A stretch of 16,645 bases of DNA, taken from positions 15,799-32,443 of the forward strand of contig JABMDE010000001.1 in the NCBI GenBank assembly GCA_015904055.1, in the 5' to 3' direction. This document shows, in pieces, positions 7,370 through 13,655 of this stretch. A model generated the notes under the pieces. The model saw nothing but the letters and a program-made list of their open reading frames with translations. It was not told where the DNA came from and ran no database searches. Each line of letters opens with the position of its first letter. Position 1 is the first letter of the stretch. Source of the stretch: Nitrospira sp. (lineage in GTDB: Bacteria > Nitrospirota > Nitrospiria > Nitrospirales > Nitrospiraceae). The position numbers were made by a program, and so were the translations under genes.

Positions 7370-7397
7370 TTGACTTAGTTCTATCTAGTATTATTAT
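7370..7397 (+). promoter_or_regulatory. Sigma-70-like promoter of the redox gene run
   Basis: TTGACT (7370-7375, five of six consensus) and TATTAT (7392-7397, five of six) are separated by 16 bp. The predicted transcript would start near 7404, giving a leader of about 85 bases before the NmrA-like gene at 7488. CTAGAT (7339-7344) and ATCTAG (7383-7388) form an inverted repeat spanning the promoter. Confidence 0.5.
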
Positions 7398-7487
7398 GCA
7401 GGTCAACTGCTTGGCAGCGCCCTCAGGCCTGTGATGCGCAGTCGGTGGGGCATGAGCGAAGACACATCCATTGGAAGGAGCGAGGCC

Positions 7488-8345
7488 ATGTTTGTTGTTG
7501 TTGGAGCCACGGGCAATACGGGATCAGCGGTTGCGGAAACCCTCCTGAATAAGAAGCAGGTTGTGCGAGTGGTGGTGCGGTCGGCTGACAAGGGAGCGTC
7601 ATGGAAGGCCAAAGGGGCTGAGATCGCCGTGGCGTCACTGGACGATGTCACGGCCTTAGCGAATGCGTTCGAAGGAGCAGCCGGCGTCTATCTCTTAGTG
7701 CCGCCGAATTATGGGGCTGAGGCTTGGTTGGCGGATCAACGACAGAGGATGGATCGCGCGGCAGAAGCCGTTCAGAAAAGTGGAGTTGAACATGTGGTGT
7801 TTCTCTCCTCGGTTGGAGGGCATCTGCATGGTGGGACCGGTCCGATTCGGGCGGCGAGCTATGGAGAACAGGCACTGGGTTGTCTTGCCAAACGCCTGAC
7901 CATCCTTCGGCCTTGCTATTTCATGGAGAACTGGATGCCGAGCGTCGGCATGGTGAAACAGTACGGTGTGCTGCCGACGTTCATCGCCCCGTCTGTGAAG
8001 ATCCCCATGATTGCGACGCAGGACATCGGTCGCATTGGAGCTGAGCAGTTGCTGGCCGGCGGGCGGGGTCGGACGATTGTGGAACTGGCAGGCCCTGAGG
8101 AGTACAGTCCGGAGCAGACCGCAGCGACGTTTGGCGCAATACTCGGGAAGACCATCACAGCGCAACAGGCACCCCTGAGTGCTGTGGTCCCAACATTTAC
8201 ATCGTTTGGTTTTTCCAATGAAGCGGCGACATTGTTTGAAGAAATGTACACCGCGTTCTCAAAAGGCACGATCGGGTACGAATACCCGACGAAGCTGGTG
8301 CGGGGCACTGTCACACTGGATGACGCGCTACGTGCGATGGTGTGA
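7488..8345 (+). CDS. NmrA-like / NAD(P)-binding atypical SDR family protein
   Basis: A 285-residue Rossmann-fold protein. The N-terminus FVVVGATGNTGSAVAETLL has the GxxGxxG dinucleotide loop (Gly6, Gly9, Gly12), followed by VVRVVVRSADK, where an arginine near the end of the second strand hints at NADP preference. VEHVVFLSSVGGH and LRPCYFMENWMPSV match NmrA/HSCARG-type atypical short-chain dehydrogenases, which act as redox sensors or quinone/azo reductases. The start chosen is ATG 7488, with AAGGAG eight bases upstream; the frame is open further back to GTG 7431, but those residues look unstructured. It heads a run of redox genes. Its stop lies against the ribosome binding site of pirin, so the two are probably co-transcribed. 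The catalytic role is not decidable from sequence. Confidence 0.88.
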   Translation: MFVVVGATGNTGSAVAETLLNKKQVVRVVVRSADKGASWKAKGAEIAVASLDDVTALANAFEGAAGVYLLVPPNYGAEAWLADQRQRMDRAAEAVQKSGVEHVVFLSSVGGHLHGGTGPIRAASYGEQALGCLAKRLTILRPCYFMENWMPSVGMVKQYGVLPTFIAPSVKIPMIATQDIGRIGAEQLLAGGRGRTIVELAGPEEYSPEQTAATFGAILGKTITAQQAPLSAVVPTFTSFGFSNEAATLFEEMYTAFSKGTIGYEYPTKLVRGTVTLDDALRAMV

Positions 8346-8356
8346 AGGAGGATCAC

Positions 8357-9248
8357 ATGGCTACAGGAACGGTTGTGATCAAGGACGTGGTCGGGATCTA
8401 TCCACCAGGGTCGGCCCATATGGTCGGAGACGGGTTTCCAGTGCGTAACATGATTCCGGGCTCTGGCGTCGGCGAGCAATTGTCTCCATTCTTACTCCTG
8501 GATTATATGGGGCCGGAGTTTTTCCCGCCGACGGATCGGCGTCTTGGTGTGGGTGAGCACCCGCATCGGGGGTTTGAAACGGTCACGATCATGTACCAAG
8601 GCAGTGTGGCGCATCGTGATTCAACCGGAAGCGGAGGGGTTATCGGTCCGGGTGATGTGCAGTGGATGACGGCCGCATCAGGAATCGTGCATGAAGAATT
8701 GCACGAGAGTGAGTTTGCCAAGCGCGGAGGCACGTTGGAAGGGGTGCAGCGATGGGTCAATCTGCCGAGGTCGGTCAAGATGTCGCCCCCCCCGGTATCA
8801 AACGCTTGTCCGCGATGAGATCCCGGTTGTTGAGTTGGCCGGAGGAGCCGGACGGTTACGCGTCATTGCCGGGGAGTGTCATGGACGAAAGGGGCCGGCC
8901 AGAACCTTCAGCCCGGTCCATCTGTATGATCTACGATTGAAGGCGGGGCATCAGACGGACTTGTCCTTGCCCGATGGATTCACCATGTCCATATTTGTAT
9001 TGCAAGGGCGGGTCGTCATCAACGGCGCACAGGTGGCGGGAGAGGCCGAGATTGCTCTCTTAGGGCGCAAGGGGGAGCGCGTGGCGCTTCATGCTGAAGA
9101 AGATACGACGATACTTGTTCTCGGTGGAGAGCCGATCGAGGAGCCGGTCGCGCGCTATGGGCCCTTCGTCATGAACACGCAAGCGGAACTCGCGCAAGCT
9201 GTGGAAGATTATCGAGCGGGCAAAATGGGGCATTTGTCTTATGAGTGA
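8357..9248 (+). pseudogene. Pirin family protein, interrupted by a frameshift in a C8 tract
   Basis: Two frames together encode a complete pirin of about 296 residues. The first frame (8357-8818) starts at ATG 8357 after a near-perfect AAGGAGG (8345-8351). It carries the bicupin metal site: HPHRGFET (His68, His70) and IVHEEL (His112, Glu114), matching the three His and one Glu of human pirin. It continues to WVNLPRSVKMSPP and then goes out of frame. The second frame resumes with RYQTLVRDEIPVVEL and runs to the stop at 9248 with the C-terminal cupin. The switch falls at eight consecutive C (8786-8793); seven would restore SPPRYQTL. The product as read is a 153-residue truncated protein. Causes may be a sequencing error, a real mutation or slippage in a mutable tract. 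Pirins are iron-binding proteins, some with quercetinase activity. The end overlaps the next gene by 8 bp. Confidence 0.88.
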
Positions 9249-9903
9249 GCAGGATGCCGCACTCCATATCGACATTTACTCGGACGTGATCTGTCCCTGG
9301 TGCTACGTCGGGAAACGGCGGCTGGAGCGGGCGTTGGCGCAGCTGGATGGAGCGGTTCAGGCGCACGTATGTTGGCGGCCGTTCCAGCTGAATCCGACGA
9401 TGCCGAAAGAGGGGATAGATCGTAAGACATACCTTGAAGCCAAGTTCGGGAGTTTGAGCATTTTTGAGGAGATGGAGCATCGTTTTCTGGAGGCAGGAAG
9501 CATTGAGCACATCTCTTTCGCCTTTCAGAAGATGGCCGTGACCCCAAACACGTTCCTGGCACATCGGCTGATTTGGTATGCCGGACAACAAGGTTGTCAA
9601 AATGAGATAGTGAATCAGCTGTTTAAGGGCTATTTCGAAGAAGGCCTTGATATCGGGTCTGCACCGGTACTCGTAGCGTTAGCTGATCGTACAGGCTTAC
9701 GGGCGGGTCAGTTTCTGACAAGCGAAGAAGGTGCGGCAGAGGTCAAGGCCGAGGAGTTGGGAGGGCACAAGCTGGGGATTCGAGCCGTGCCCTACTTCCG
9801 GTTTAATAAGGCCGACAGTATTTCCGGCGCTCACCCGGTTGAGGTGTTTGTTTCTGCCTTTGAAAAGATTCGAATTGGTCCATCGATTGCCGGACGGTTG
9901 TGA
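9241..9903 (+). CDS. DsbA family oxidoreductase, FrnE-like
   Basis: A 220-residue thioredoxin-fold protein without a signal peptide, so probably cytoplasmic. The N-terminal motif IDIYSDVICPWCYVGKRRLERAL places the CPWC active site at Cys18/Cys21, and IRAVPYFRFN supplies the cis-Pro loop near the C-terminus. The helical insert between them is typical of the DsbA/FrnE/2-hydroxychromene-2-carboxylate isomerase superfamily. FrnE-type members are disulfide oxidoreductases or isomerases connected with stress tolerance or polyketide pathways. The start ATG 9241 overlaps the end of pirin by 8 bp, indicating co-transcription. Both active-site cysteines favour redox activity over the isomerase branch, which usually has Ser at the first position. 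Confidence 0.92.
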   Translation: MSEQDAALHIDIYSDVICPWCYVGKRRLERALAQLDGAVQAHVCWRPFQLNPTMPKEGIDRKTYLEAKFGSLSIFEEMEHRFLEAGSIEHISFAFQKMAVTPNTFLAHRLIWYAGQQGCQNEIVNQLFKGYFEEGLDIGSAPVLVALADRTGLRAGQFLTSEEGAAEVKAEELGGHKLGIRAVPYFRFNKADSISGAHPVEVFVSAFEKIRIGPSIAGRL

Positions 9904-9920
9904 AGGGCAGGAGGTGACTC

Positions 9921-10337
9921 ATGTCGGTTCAAGTGTACGGATGCAACCACGTGGTGATTGAGGTCACCGATGCAAAGAAGGCGGCGAAGTTTTATTCCGA
10001 TGTGTTCGGATTGAAGATGCTGCGTGGCGGTGAAGGCGCGGCATGGTGCAAGCTGGGCGAGCATCAGTTTATGGCTATCTTCGAAGTCGACACGCTTCAA
10101 CCTGATCGTGCCAAGCATTTCGGGTTGATGGTGCGTGACGCAGGACAGATTAAGGAAGTCCGCAGGAAATTGACGAAGAAGTACAAGCTGAAACTCCACC
10201 CGGATTTTCGCTGCGACTTTCGGGACCCGTGGGGCAATCGTATTCAGGTGGGCGACCTGAGCGATGAGTCAGTGGTCTGGCTGCTGCCGTACCAGGAAGT
10301 GCAGAAGGCCGGCATTGTTTTTCGAAATGCGAAGTGA
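9921..10337 (+). CDS. VOC family protein (glyoxalase/bleomycin-resistance fold), first of a pair
   Basis: A 138-residue single VOC module set consisting of two beta-alpha-beta-beta-beta repeats: GCNHVVIEVTDAKKAAKFYSD at the start and RCDFRDPWGNRIQVGDL near the end. Candidate metal ligands are His10 and His66, but the usual third ligand Glu is Gln109 here (GNRIQV), so metal binding may be altered. The start is supported by an excellent AGGAGGTGA (9909-9917). It lies 17 bp after the FrnE-like gene and just upstream of a second, only distantly similar VOC gene. Substrate is unknown; family members include glyoxalase I, extradiol dioxygenases and antibiotic-binding proteins. Confidence 0.88.
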   Translation: MSVQVYGCNHVVIEVTDAKKAAKFYSDVFGLKMLRGGEGAAWCKLGEHQFMAIFEVDTLQPDRAKHFGLMVRDAGQIKEVRRKLTKKYKLKLHPDFRCDFRDPWGNRIQVGDLSDESVVWLLPYQEVQKAGIVFRNAK

Positions 10338-10353
10338 TGTGAGGGAACCAGCC

Positions 10354-10800
10354 ATGAAAGCCCACTATCTCGGTCATGTCGTGTTCTACGTGAAGGATCT
10401 GGAACGGTCACTGGCCTTCTATCGGGACTTGGTGGGGTTCCAAGAAGTCGGACGGATCTTCAATGGAATGGCAGCCGCGCTCACGTCGGGTCGCACGCAT
10501 CACGAACTGCTGCTGATCCAGGTCGGTGATGCGCCAGGGCCATCGTCCGGGCGGAGGCGCGGGTTCTATCATATCGGCATCAAGGTCGGCGACAGTCTTG
10601 ATGCGCTACGCCAGGCTAAACGCGAGTTGGAGCAGGCAGGGGTCTCGATAGACGGCATGAGCGATCACACGGTGAGTCAGAGCCTCTATCTGAAAGATCC
10701 TGACGGGAATGAAGTGGAACTTTATGTGGATGCGGACGAAGCGTTGTGGAAGAGTGATCCGGCGGCGGTGGTGTCGCCGATCAAGCCATTACAGTTATAA
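10354..10800 (+). CDS. VOC family protein, catechol-2,3-dioxygenase-like, second of a pair
   Basis: A 148-residue VOC protein with HYLGHVVFYVKDLERSLAFY at the N-terminus, GFYHIGIKVGD in the middle and LKDPDGNEVELYVD at the end. His8, His73 and Glu122 form the 2-His-1-carboxylate arrangement expected for a metal-dependent VOC enzyme, as in extradiol dioxygenases or glyoxalases. The start is ATG 10354, preceded by GAGGGA; the frame is open back to 10264 but that part overlaps the first VOC gene. It follows the first VOC gene after 16 bp. Unlike that neighbour, the metal triad is intact. Substrate is unknown. Confidence 0.9.
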   Translation: MKAHYLGHVVFYVKDLERSLAFYRDLVGFQEVGRIFNGMAAALTSGRTHHELLLIQVGDAPGPSSGRRRGFYHIGIKVGDSLDALRQAKRELEQAGVSIDGMSDHTVSQSLYLKDPDGNEVELYVDADEALWKSDPAAVVSPIKPLQL

Positions 10801-10821
10801 CCTATATATGGAGGACGACTG

Positions 10822-11058
10822 ATGGGGGAACCACGTATGGCAGCCAAGGAACCGTCCGTACTCACTCTGGAAGCGGGAACGTATTACTGGTGCACATGTG
10901 GGCGATCAAGAGATCAACCGTTTTGCGATGGAGCCCATGAAGGAACCGGGTTCGAGCCGCTGGAGTTTACAGTCGACGAAACAAAAGAAGTGGCGTTGTG
11001 TCAATGTAAACGGACGAAGACACCACCGTATTGCGACGGGACACACCAAGCGCTTTGA
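10822..11058 (+). CDS. Double CDGSH-type iron-sulfur protein
   Basis: A 78-residue protein made almost entirely of two CDGSH motifs. Motif one is CTCGRSRDQPFCDGAH (Cys24, Cys26, Cys35, His39). Motif two is CQCKRTKTPPYCDGTH (Cys60, Cys62, Cys71, His75). Each should bind one [2Fe-2S] cluster with 3Cys-1His ligation, as in mitoNEET/Miner2-type proteins, which act in redox sensing or electron and cluster transfer. No membrane anchor is present, so it is probably soluble and cytoplasmic. GGAGG at 10810-10814, 7 bases before ATG 10822, supports this start; ATG 10837 is the alternative. It lies 21 bp after the second VOC gene. Confidence 0.93.
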   Translation: MGEPRMAAKEPSVLTLEAGTYYWCTCGRSRDQPFCDGAHEGTGFEPLEFTVDETKEVALCQCKRTKTPPYCDGTHQAL

Positions 11059-11270
11059 TGACACGGGTACGGTATGGGCCCGATCCTCGATCAATCTCTT
11101 GAACTGCCATAGGGCGATGTCTGGCTTTCCGGTTCATCACGGAATTGTCGATGCACATGTGTATATGCGGGCGGTGCAGCATTAGCGGTCACCGGCAGAT
11201 CAATCGATTGCGCGATTGTTGCCATCTTTCTGCGGAGGTAACGGTACGGGCAGTGAGTCTATATACTGAA

Positions 11271-11289
11271 ATACCGGGGAGCGCGGTAT
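11271..11289. promoter_or_regulatory. Small perfect inverted repeat upstream of the NTF2-like gene
   Basis: ATACCG (11271-11276) and CGGTAT (11284-11289) are perfect complements around 7 bases. TATACT (11262-11267) just upstream resembles a -10 element, although no good -35 box is seen. It could be an operator at the transcription start or a 5' leader hairpin. The 258-bp gap 11059-11316 holds nothing else I recognise. Confidence 0.35.
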
Positions 11290-11316
11290 GGATATGGAAG
11301 AGGAGTATATAAGGAA

Positions 11317-11712
11317 ATGTCTAGTCCACTCGATGTGATTACCCAACTCGTTGCTGCGATGAATGCTCAGAATCTGGAATCGGCCATGACCCTGTTTGAG
11401 CCGGGTGCCTCGTTCGTGATTAAGCCCGGCGTCGTCGTCAGCGGCACCGCTGGAATCCGTCAAGCGTTAGAGGGATTTATGTTGCTGAAACCGACGCTCA
11501 CCATCGAAGCGCACGAACTCGTGCAAGCTGGCGATGTCGCACAATACTGCGCCCGATGGAGCTTAAAGGGAATTGATCCGACGGGAACTGTCGTGCAACT
11601 CGGGGGGCGATCTTCCAGTATTTTGCGGCGTCAGTCCGACGGGCGGTGGCTTTTCCTGGTGGATAATCCTTGGGGGACGGATATCGTCGGGTCGTCATGT
11701 GGGGCGTCGTGA
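11317..11712 (+). CDS. NTF2-like / SnoaL-like domain protein
   Basis: A 131-residue protein with the alpha+beta cone pattern of the NTF2/SnoaL/DUF4440 group. An N-terminal helix pair (SPLDVITQLVAAMNAQNLESAMTLFEPGASFVI) precedes GIRQALEGFM, and curved-sheet strands follow (TIEAHELVQAGDVAQYCARWSLKG, SILRRQSDGRWLFLVDNPWG). The ...GRWLFLVDNPWG ending is common in calcium/calmodulin-kinase-association-like or steroid-isomerase-like family members. Substrate or ligand is unknown. AAGGAA lies just before ATG 11317. It may have its own promoter, because a 258-bp gap and a small hairpin precede it. Confidence 0.8.
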   Translation: MSSPLDVITQLVAAMNAQNLESAMTLFEPGASFVIKPGVVVSGTAGIRQALEGFMLLKPTLTIEAHELVQAGDVAQYCARWSLKGIDPTGTVVQLGGRSSSILRRQSDGRWLFLVDNPWGTDIVGSSCGAS

Positions 11713-11791
11713 ATGGCTATCGCAACCCTCACGGGGTTCATCGGCGTGGTGTTCGTGAGGAATGACAAATGAGCCGTGTAACAGGTGATGG

Positions 11792-12310
11792 ATGGAAGAG
11801 CGAGGGCAGGGAAGGCAGGGACCGATCAGCGAGTTTCTTATGGAAGACCACCGGAGACTCGACGGGCTGCTTCAGTCCACCGCGGCTGATTCGTGCCTGA
11901 GAGATGATGCAACGTATCATCAATTTCGCGCCGGGTTGTTACGATATATCGGAATAGAAGAAAAGATTCTGTTGCCGGCGGTCCAACGATTGCGCGGCGG
12001 AACACCGCTTCCCGTGGCCGCTCAGTTGCGGCTCGATCACGGCGCTCTCGCCGCGCTTCTGATGCCGACACCCACGATTTCTATCATGGCGATGATTCAA
12101 ACGATTCTCGAAGGCCATAATATGATCGAAGAAGGCCCGGACGGGTTATACGAAATGTGTGATTTGTCGCCTCCGGCAGAGAGGGAACGGCTGTTGACCG
12201 TTCTCCGAGCCGTTCCGCCGGTTGGTGTGATGCCCTATTCGGATACTCCTGCAGTCATGGGTGTCATACAGCGGGCAGTGGTACGAGCCGGATATGAGTT
12301 CAAGGAATGA
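11792..12310 (+). CDS. Hemerythrin HHE-domain-like protein with an altered ligand
   Basis: A 172-residue protein with a four-helix hemerythrin-like pattern in its first 125 residues. EDHRRLDGLL gives His20, RLDHGALAALL gives His83, and GHNMIEEGPDGLYEMCD gives His109 with nearby Glu/Asp. Helix two reads RYIGIEEKILLP, where the family usually has HIxxEE: Tyr52 stands in place of the expected His, while Glu56/Glu57 are kept. The codon is TAT, one base from CAT. Hemerythrin-like proteins bind a di-iron centre and act in O2, NO or iron handling; a missing ligand might change the centre or abolish it. The C-terminal 45 residues are additional and unrecognised. The start is ATG 11792, with ATG 11840 as a shorter alternative that would still keep His20. 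Confidence 0.8.
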   Translation: MEERGQGRQGPISEFLMEDHRRLDGLLQSTAADSCLRDDATYHQFRAGLLRYIGIEEKILLPAVQRLRGGTPLPVAAQLRLDHGALAALLMPTPTISIMAMIQTILEGHNMIEEGPDGLYEMCDLSPPAERERLLTVLRAVPPVGVMPYSDTPAVMGVIQRAVVRAGYEFKE

Positions 12311-12318
12311 GACTCACA

Positions 12319-12357
12319 TCGCGGCCACGCAGTCCAGTGGCGCGAGATGGGACTTTT
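12319..12357 (+). terminator. Possible weak intrinsic terminator after the hemerythrin-like gene
   Basis: TCGCGGCCAC (12319-12328) can pair with GTGGCGCGA (12337-12345) with one bulged G around an 8-base loop, and TTTT follows at 12354-12357. The T-tract is short and lies 8 bases beyond the stem, so activity is doubtful. Confidence 0.3.
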
Positions 12358-12415
12358 GACGGAACGCCATTGGTTGAAAGCGGCGCGGAGTCATTGTTAC
12401 AGCGAAAGCGCAGTG

Positions 12416-12457
12416 GAGAATGAGACAGATAAAGAGGTACACTCTCAGGTCATTCTC
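12416..12457. promoter_or_regulatory. Inverted repeat upstream of the RND operon
   Basis: GAGAATGA (12416-12423) and TCATTCTC (12450-12457) are perfect 8-bp complements 26 bases apart, ending 22 bases before the adaptor start. This is where an efflux repressor operator or a leader hairpin would be expected, but no regulator gene is adjacent in the window. The wide spacing is unusual for a simple TetR-type operator. Confidence 0.35.
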
Positions 12458-12479
12458 TTAACGTGAACGGCGAATACAT

Positions 12480-13652
12480 ATGATGAAGCAGTCCCTCTAT
12501 ATCATGGCTCCACTCGCAGGTGTCTCCTTGGCCCTTGCCGTCGGCTGTAAACAGGAAGCCGGATCGATGCCGGCTCAGCCGGTGCCGCAGGTCGAAGTCA
12601 TTACCATTGCCACGCAACGGGTACCGGATGAGCCGGAATTTATCGGTCAGGCGGAAGCGTCGCGGCCGGTTGAAATCCGCCCGCAGGTGACCGGGATTCT
12701 CAAAGCGGTCCTGTATCGGGAAGGACGAGACGTTAAGCAGGGTGACCGGCTGTATCAAATCGATCCCATTCCGTTCCAAGGCGCCGCAGCCAGCGCGAAA
12801 GCTAAGATTGCACAAGCCGAAGCGAGATTGGTGCAGGCCAGGCAGGACCTTGCGCGTGTGAAACCGCTGCTGGCTGAACAGGCCGTCAGCCAGAAGGATG
12901 TCGATGATGCGGTGGCCGGCGACCTCGCCGCCGAAGCTGCGCTTCAAGGCGCCAAAGCCGATCTGATCAAGACGCAGTTCGATCTGGATAACACGCTGAT
13001 TACCGCTCCGATCGACGGGCTGGTCGAACGGAGTCGCTATTATGAAGGCCGGCTGGTGTCGGCTCAAACGGATCTCTTGACCGTCATCCACCGTGTGGAT
13101 CCGATGTACGTGGTCGTCAGTGTGCCTGAGACCTTCATCTTGCGGCGCCGCCGGGACGTGGAGGCGCATCGCATCCAGCATCCCGGTGTGTACAAGCTCC
13201 GCGGTGCGCTCACATTGATGGACGGCACGGTCTATCCGAACGAAGGGGTCTTGGATTTGTTGGAGCCGGGTCTTCGGACCGAAACAGGCGCGCGACAGTT
13301 CCGGATCACTTTTCCCAATCCCAAACGCATCCTGCTGCCGGGGCAATTCGTCAAAGTCCGCTTCAAAGGGGACGTGAAGGCCGAGGCGGTGTTGGTGCCT
13401 CAGCGGGCGGTGTTGCAAGGCCCCACCGGCCCGTTTGTCTTTGTCGTCAACGGCGAAGAAAGGGTCGAAATGCGGGATGTGGTCGCCTCGGATTGGAAAG
13501 GTTCACAGTGGCTCATCGATAGTGGACTGAAGGCCGGCGATCGCGTCGTGGTCAACGGGCTGATGAAGATCGGTCCCGGCGCTCCGGTCAAGGCCGTGCC
13601 GATGTCGCCGGTCGATCCGCCTGCCTCCCCCCCCGTACCCAAGCAAGGCTGA
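12480..13652 (+). CDS. RND efflux periplasmic adaptor subunit (membrane fusion protein), lipoprotein
   Basis: A 390-residue adaptor of the AcrA/MexA type. The signal peptide ends at LAVGC, with Cys23 as the probable lipid-anchored residue. The order is the usual one: beta-barrel/lipoyl half-motif (EIRPQVTGILKAVLYREGRDVKQGDRLYQID, about 64-95), an alpha-helical hairpin (AKAKIAQAEARLVQARQDL... to about 165), the second lipoyl half (TLITAPIDGLVER), a beta-barrel and a C-terminal membrane-proximal domain (VLVPQRAVLQGPTGPFVFVV). It bridges the inner-membrane pump to an outer-membrane TolC-like channel; none is visible here. It begins at ATG 12480 (or 12483). The C-terminus is proline-rich and encoded partly by a C8 tract (13627-13634) that stays in frame. 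The pump gene starts 3 bp after its stop. Substrates cannot be inferred. Confidence 0.94.
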   Translation: MMKQSLYIMAPLAGVSLALAVGCKQEAGSMPAQPVPQVEVITIATQRVPDEPEFIGQAEASRPVEIRPQVTGILKAVLYREGRDVKQGDRLYQIDPIPFQGAAASAKAKIAQAEARLVQARQDLARVKPLLAEQAVSQKDVDDAVAGDLAAEAALQGAKADLIKTQFDLDNTLITAPIDGLVERSRYYEGRLVSAQTDLLTVIHRVDPMYVVVSVPETFILRRRRDVEAHRIQHPGVYKLRGALTLMDGTVYPNEGVLDLLEPGLRTETGARQFRITFPNPKRILLPGQFVKVRFKGDVKAEAVLVPQRAVLQGPTGPFVFVVNGEERVEMRDVVASDWKGSQWLIDSGLKAGDRVVVNGLMKIGPGAPVKAVPMSPVDPPASPPVPKQG

Positions 13653-13655
13653 CAC

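Noticed and set aside
7431..7487. Upstream extension of the NmrA-like gene
   Set aside because: The Rossmann fold starts directly at ATG 7488, which has a clear AAGGAG; the extra 19 residues look non-coding.
10264..10353. Upstream extension of the second VOC gene
   Set aside because: It overlaps the end of the first VOC gene and adds residues that do not fit the fold; ATG 10354 has a ribosome binding site.
12450..13418. 322-residue minus-strand open frame opposite the RND adaptor
   Set aside because: The + frame is a complete adaptor protein; the antisense product has no family features.
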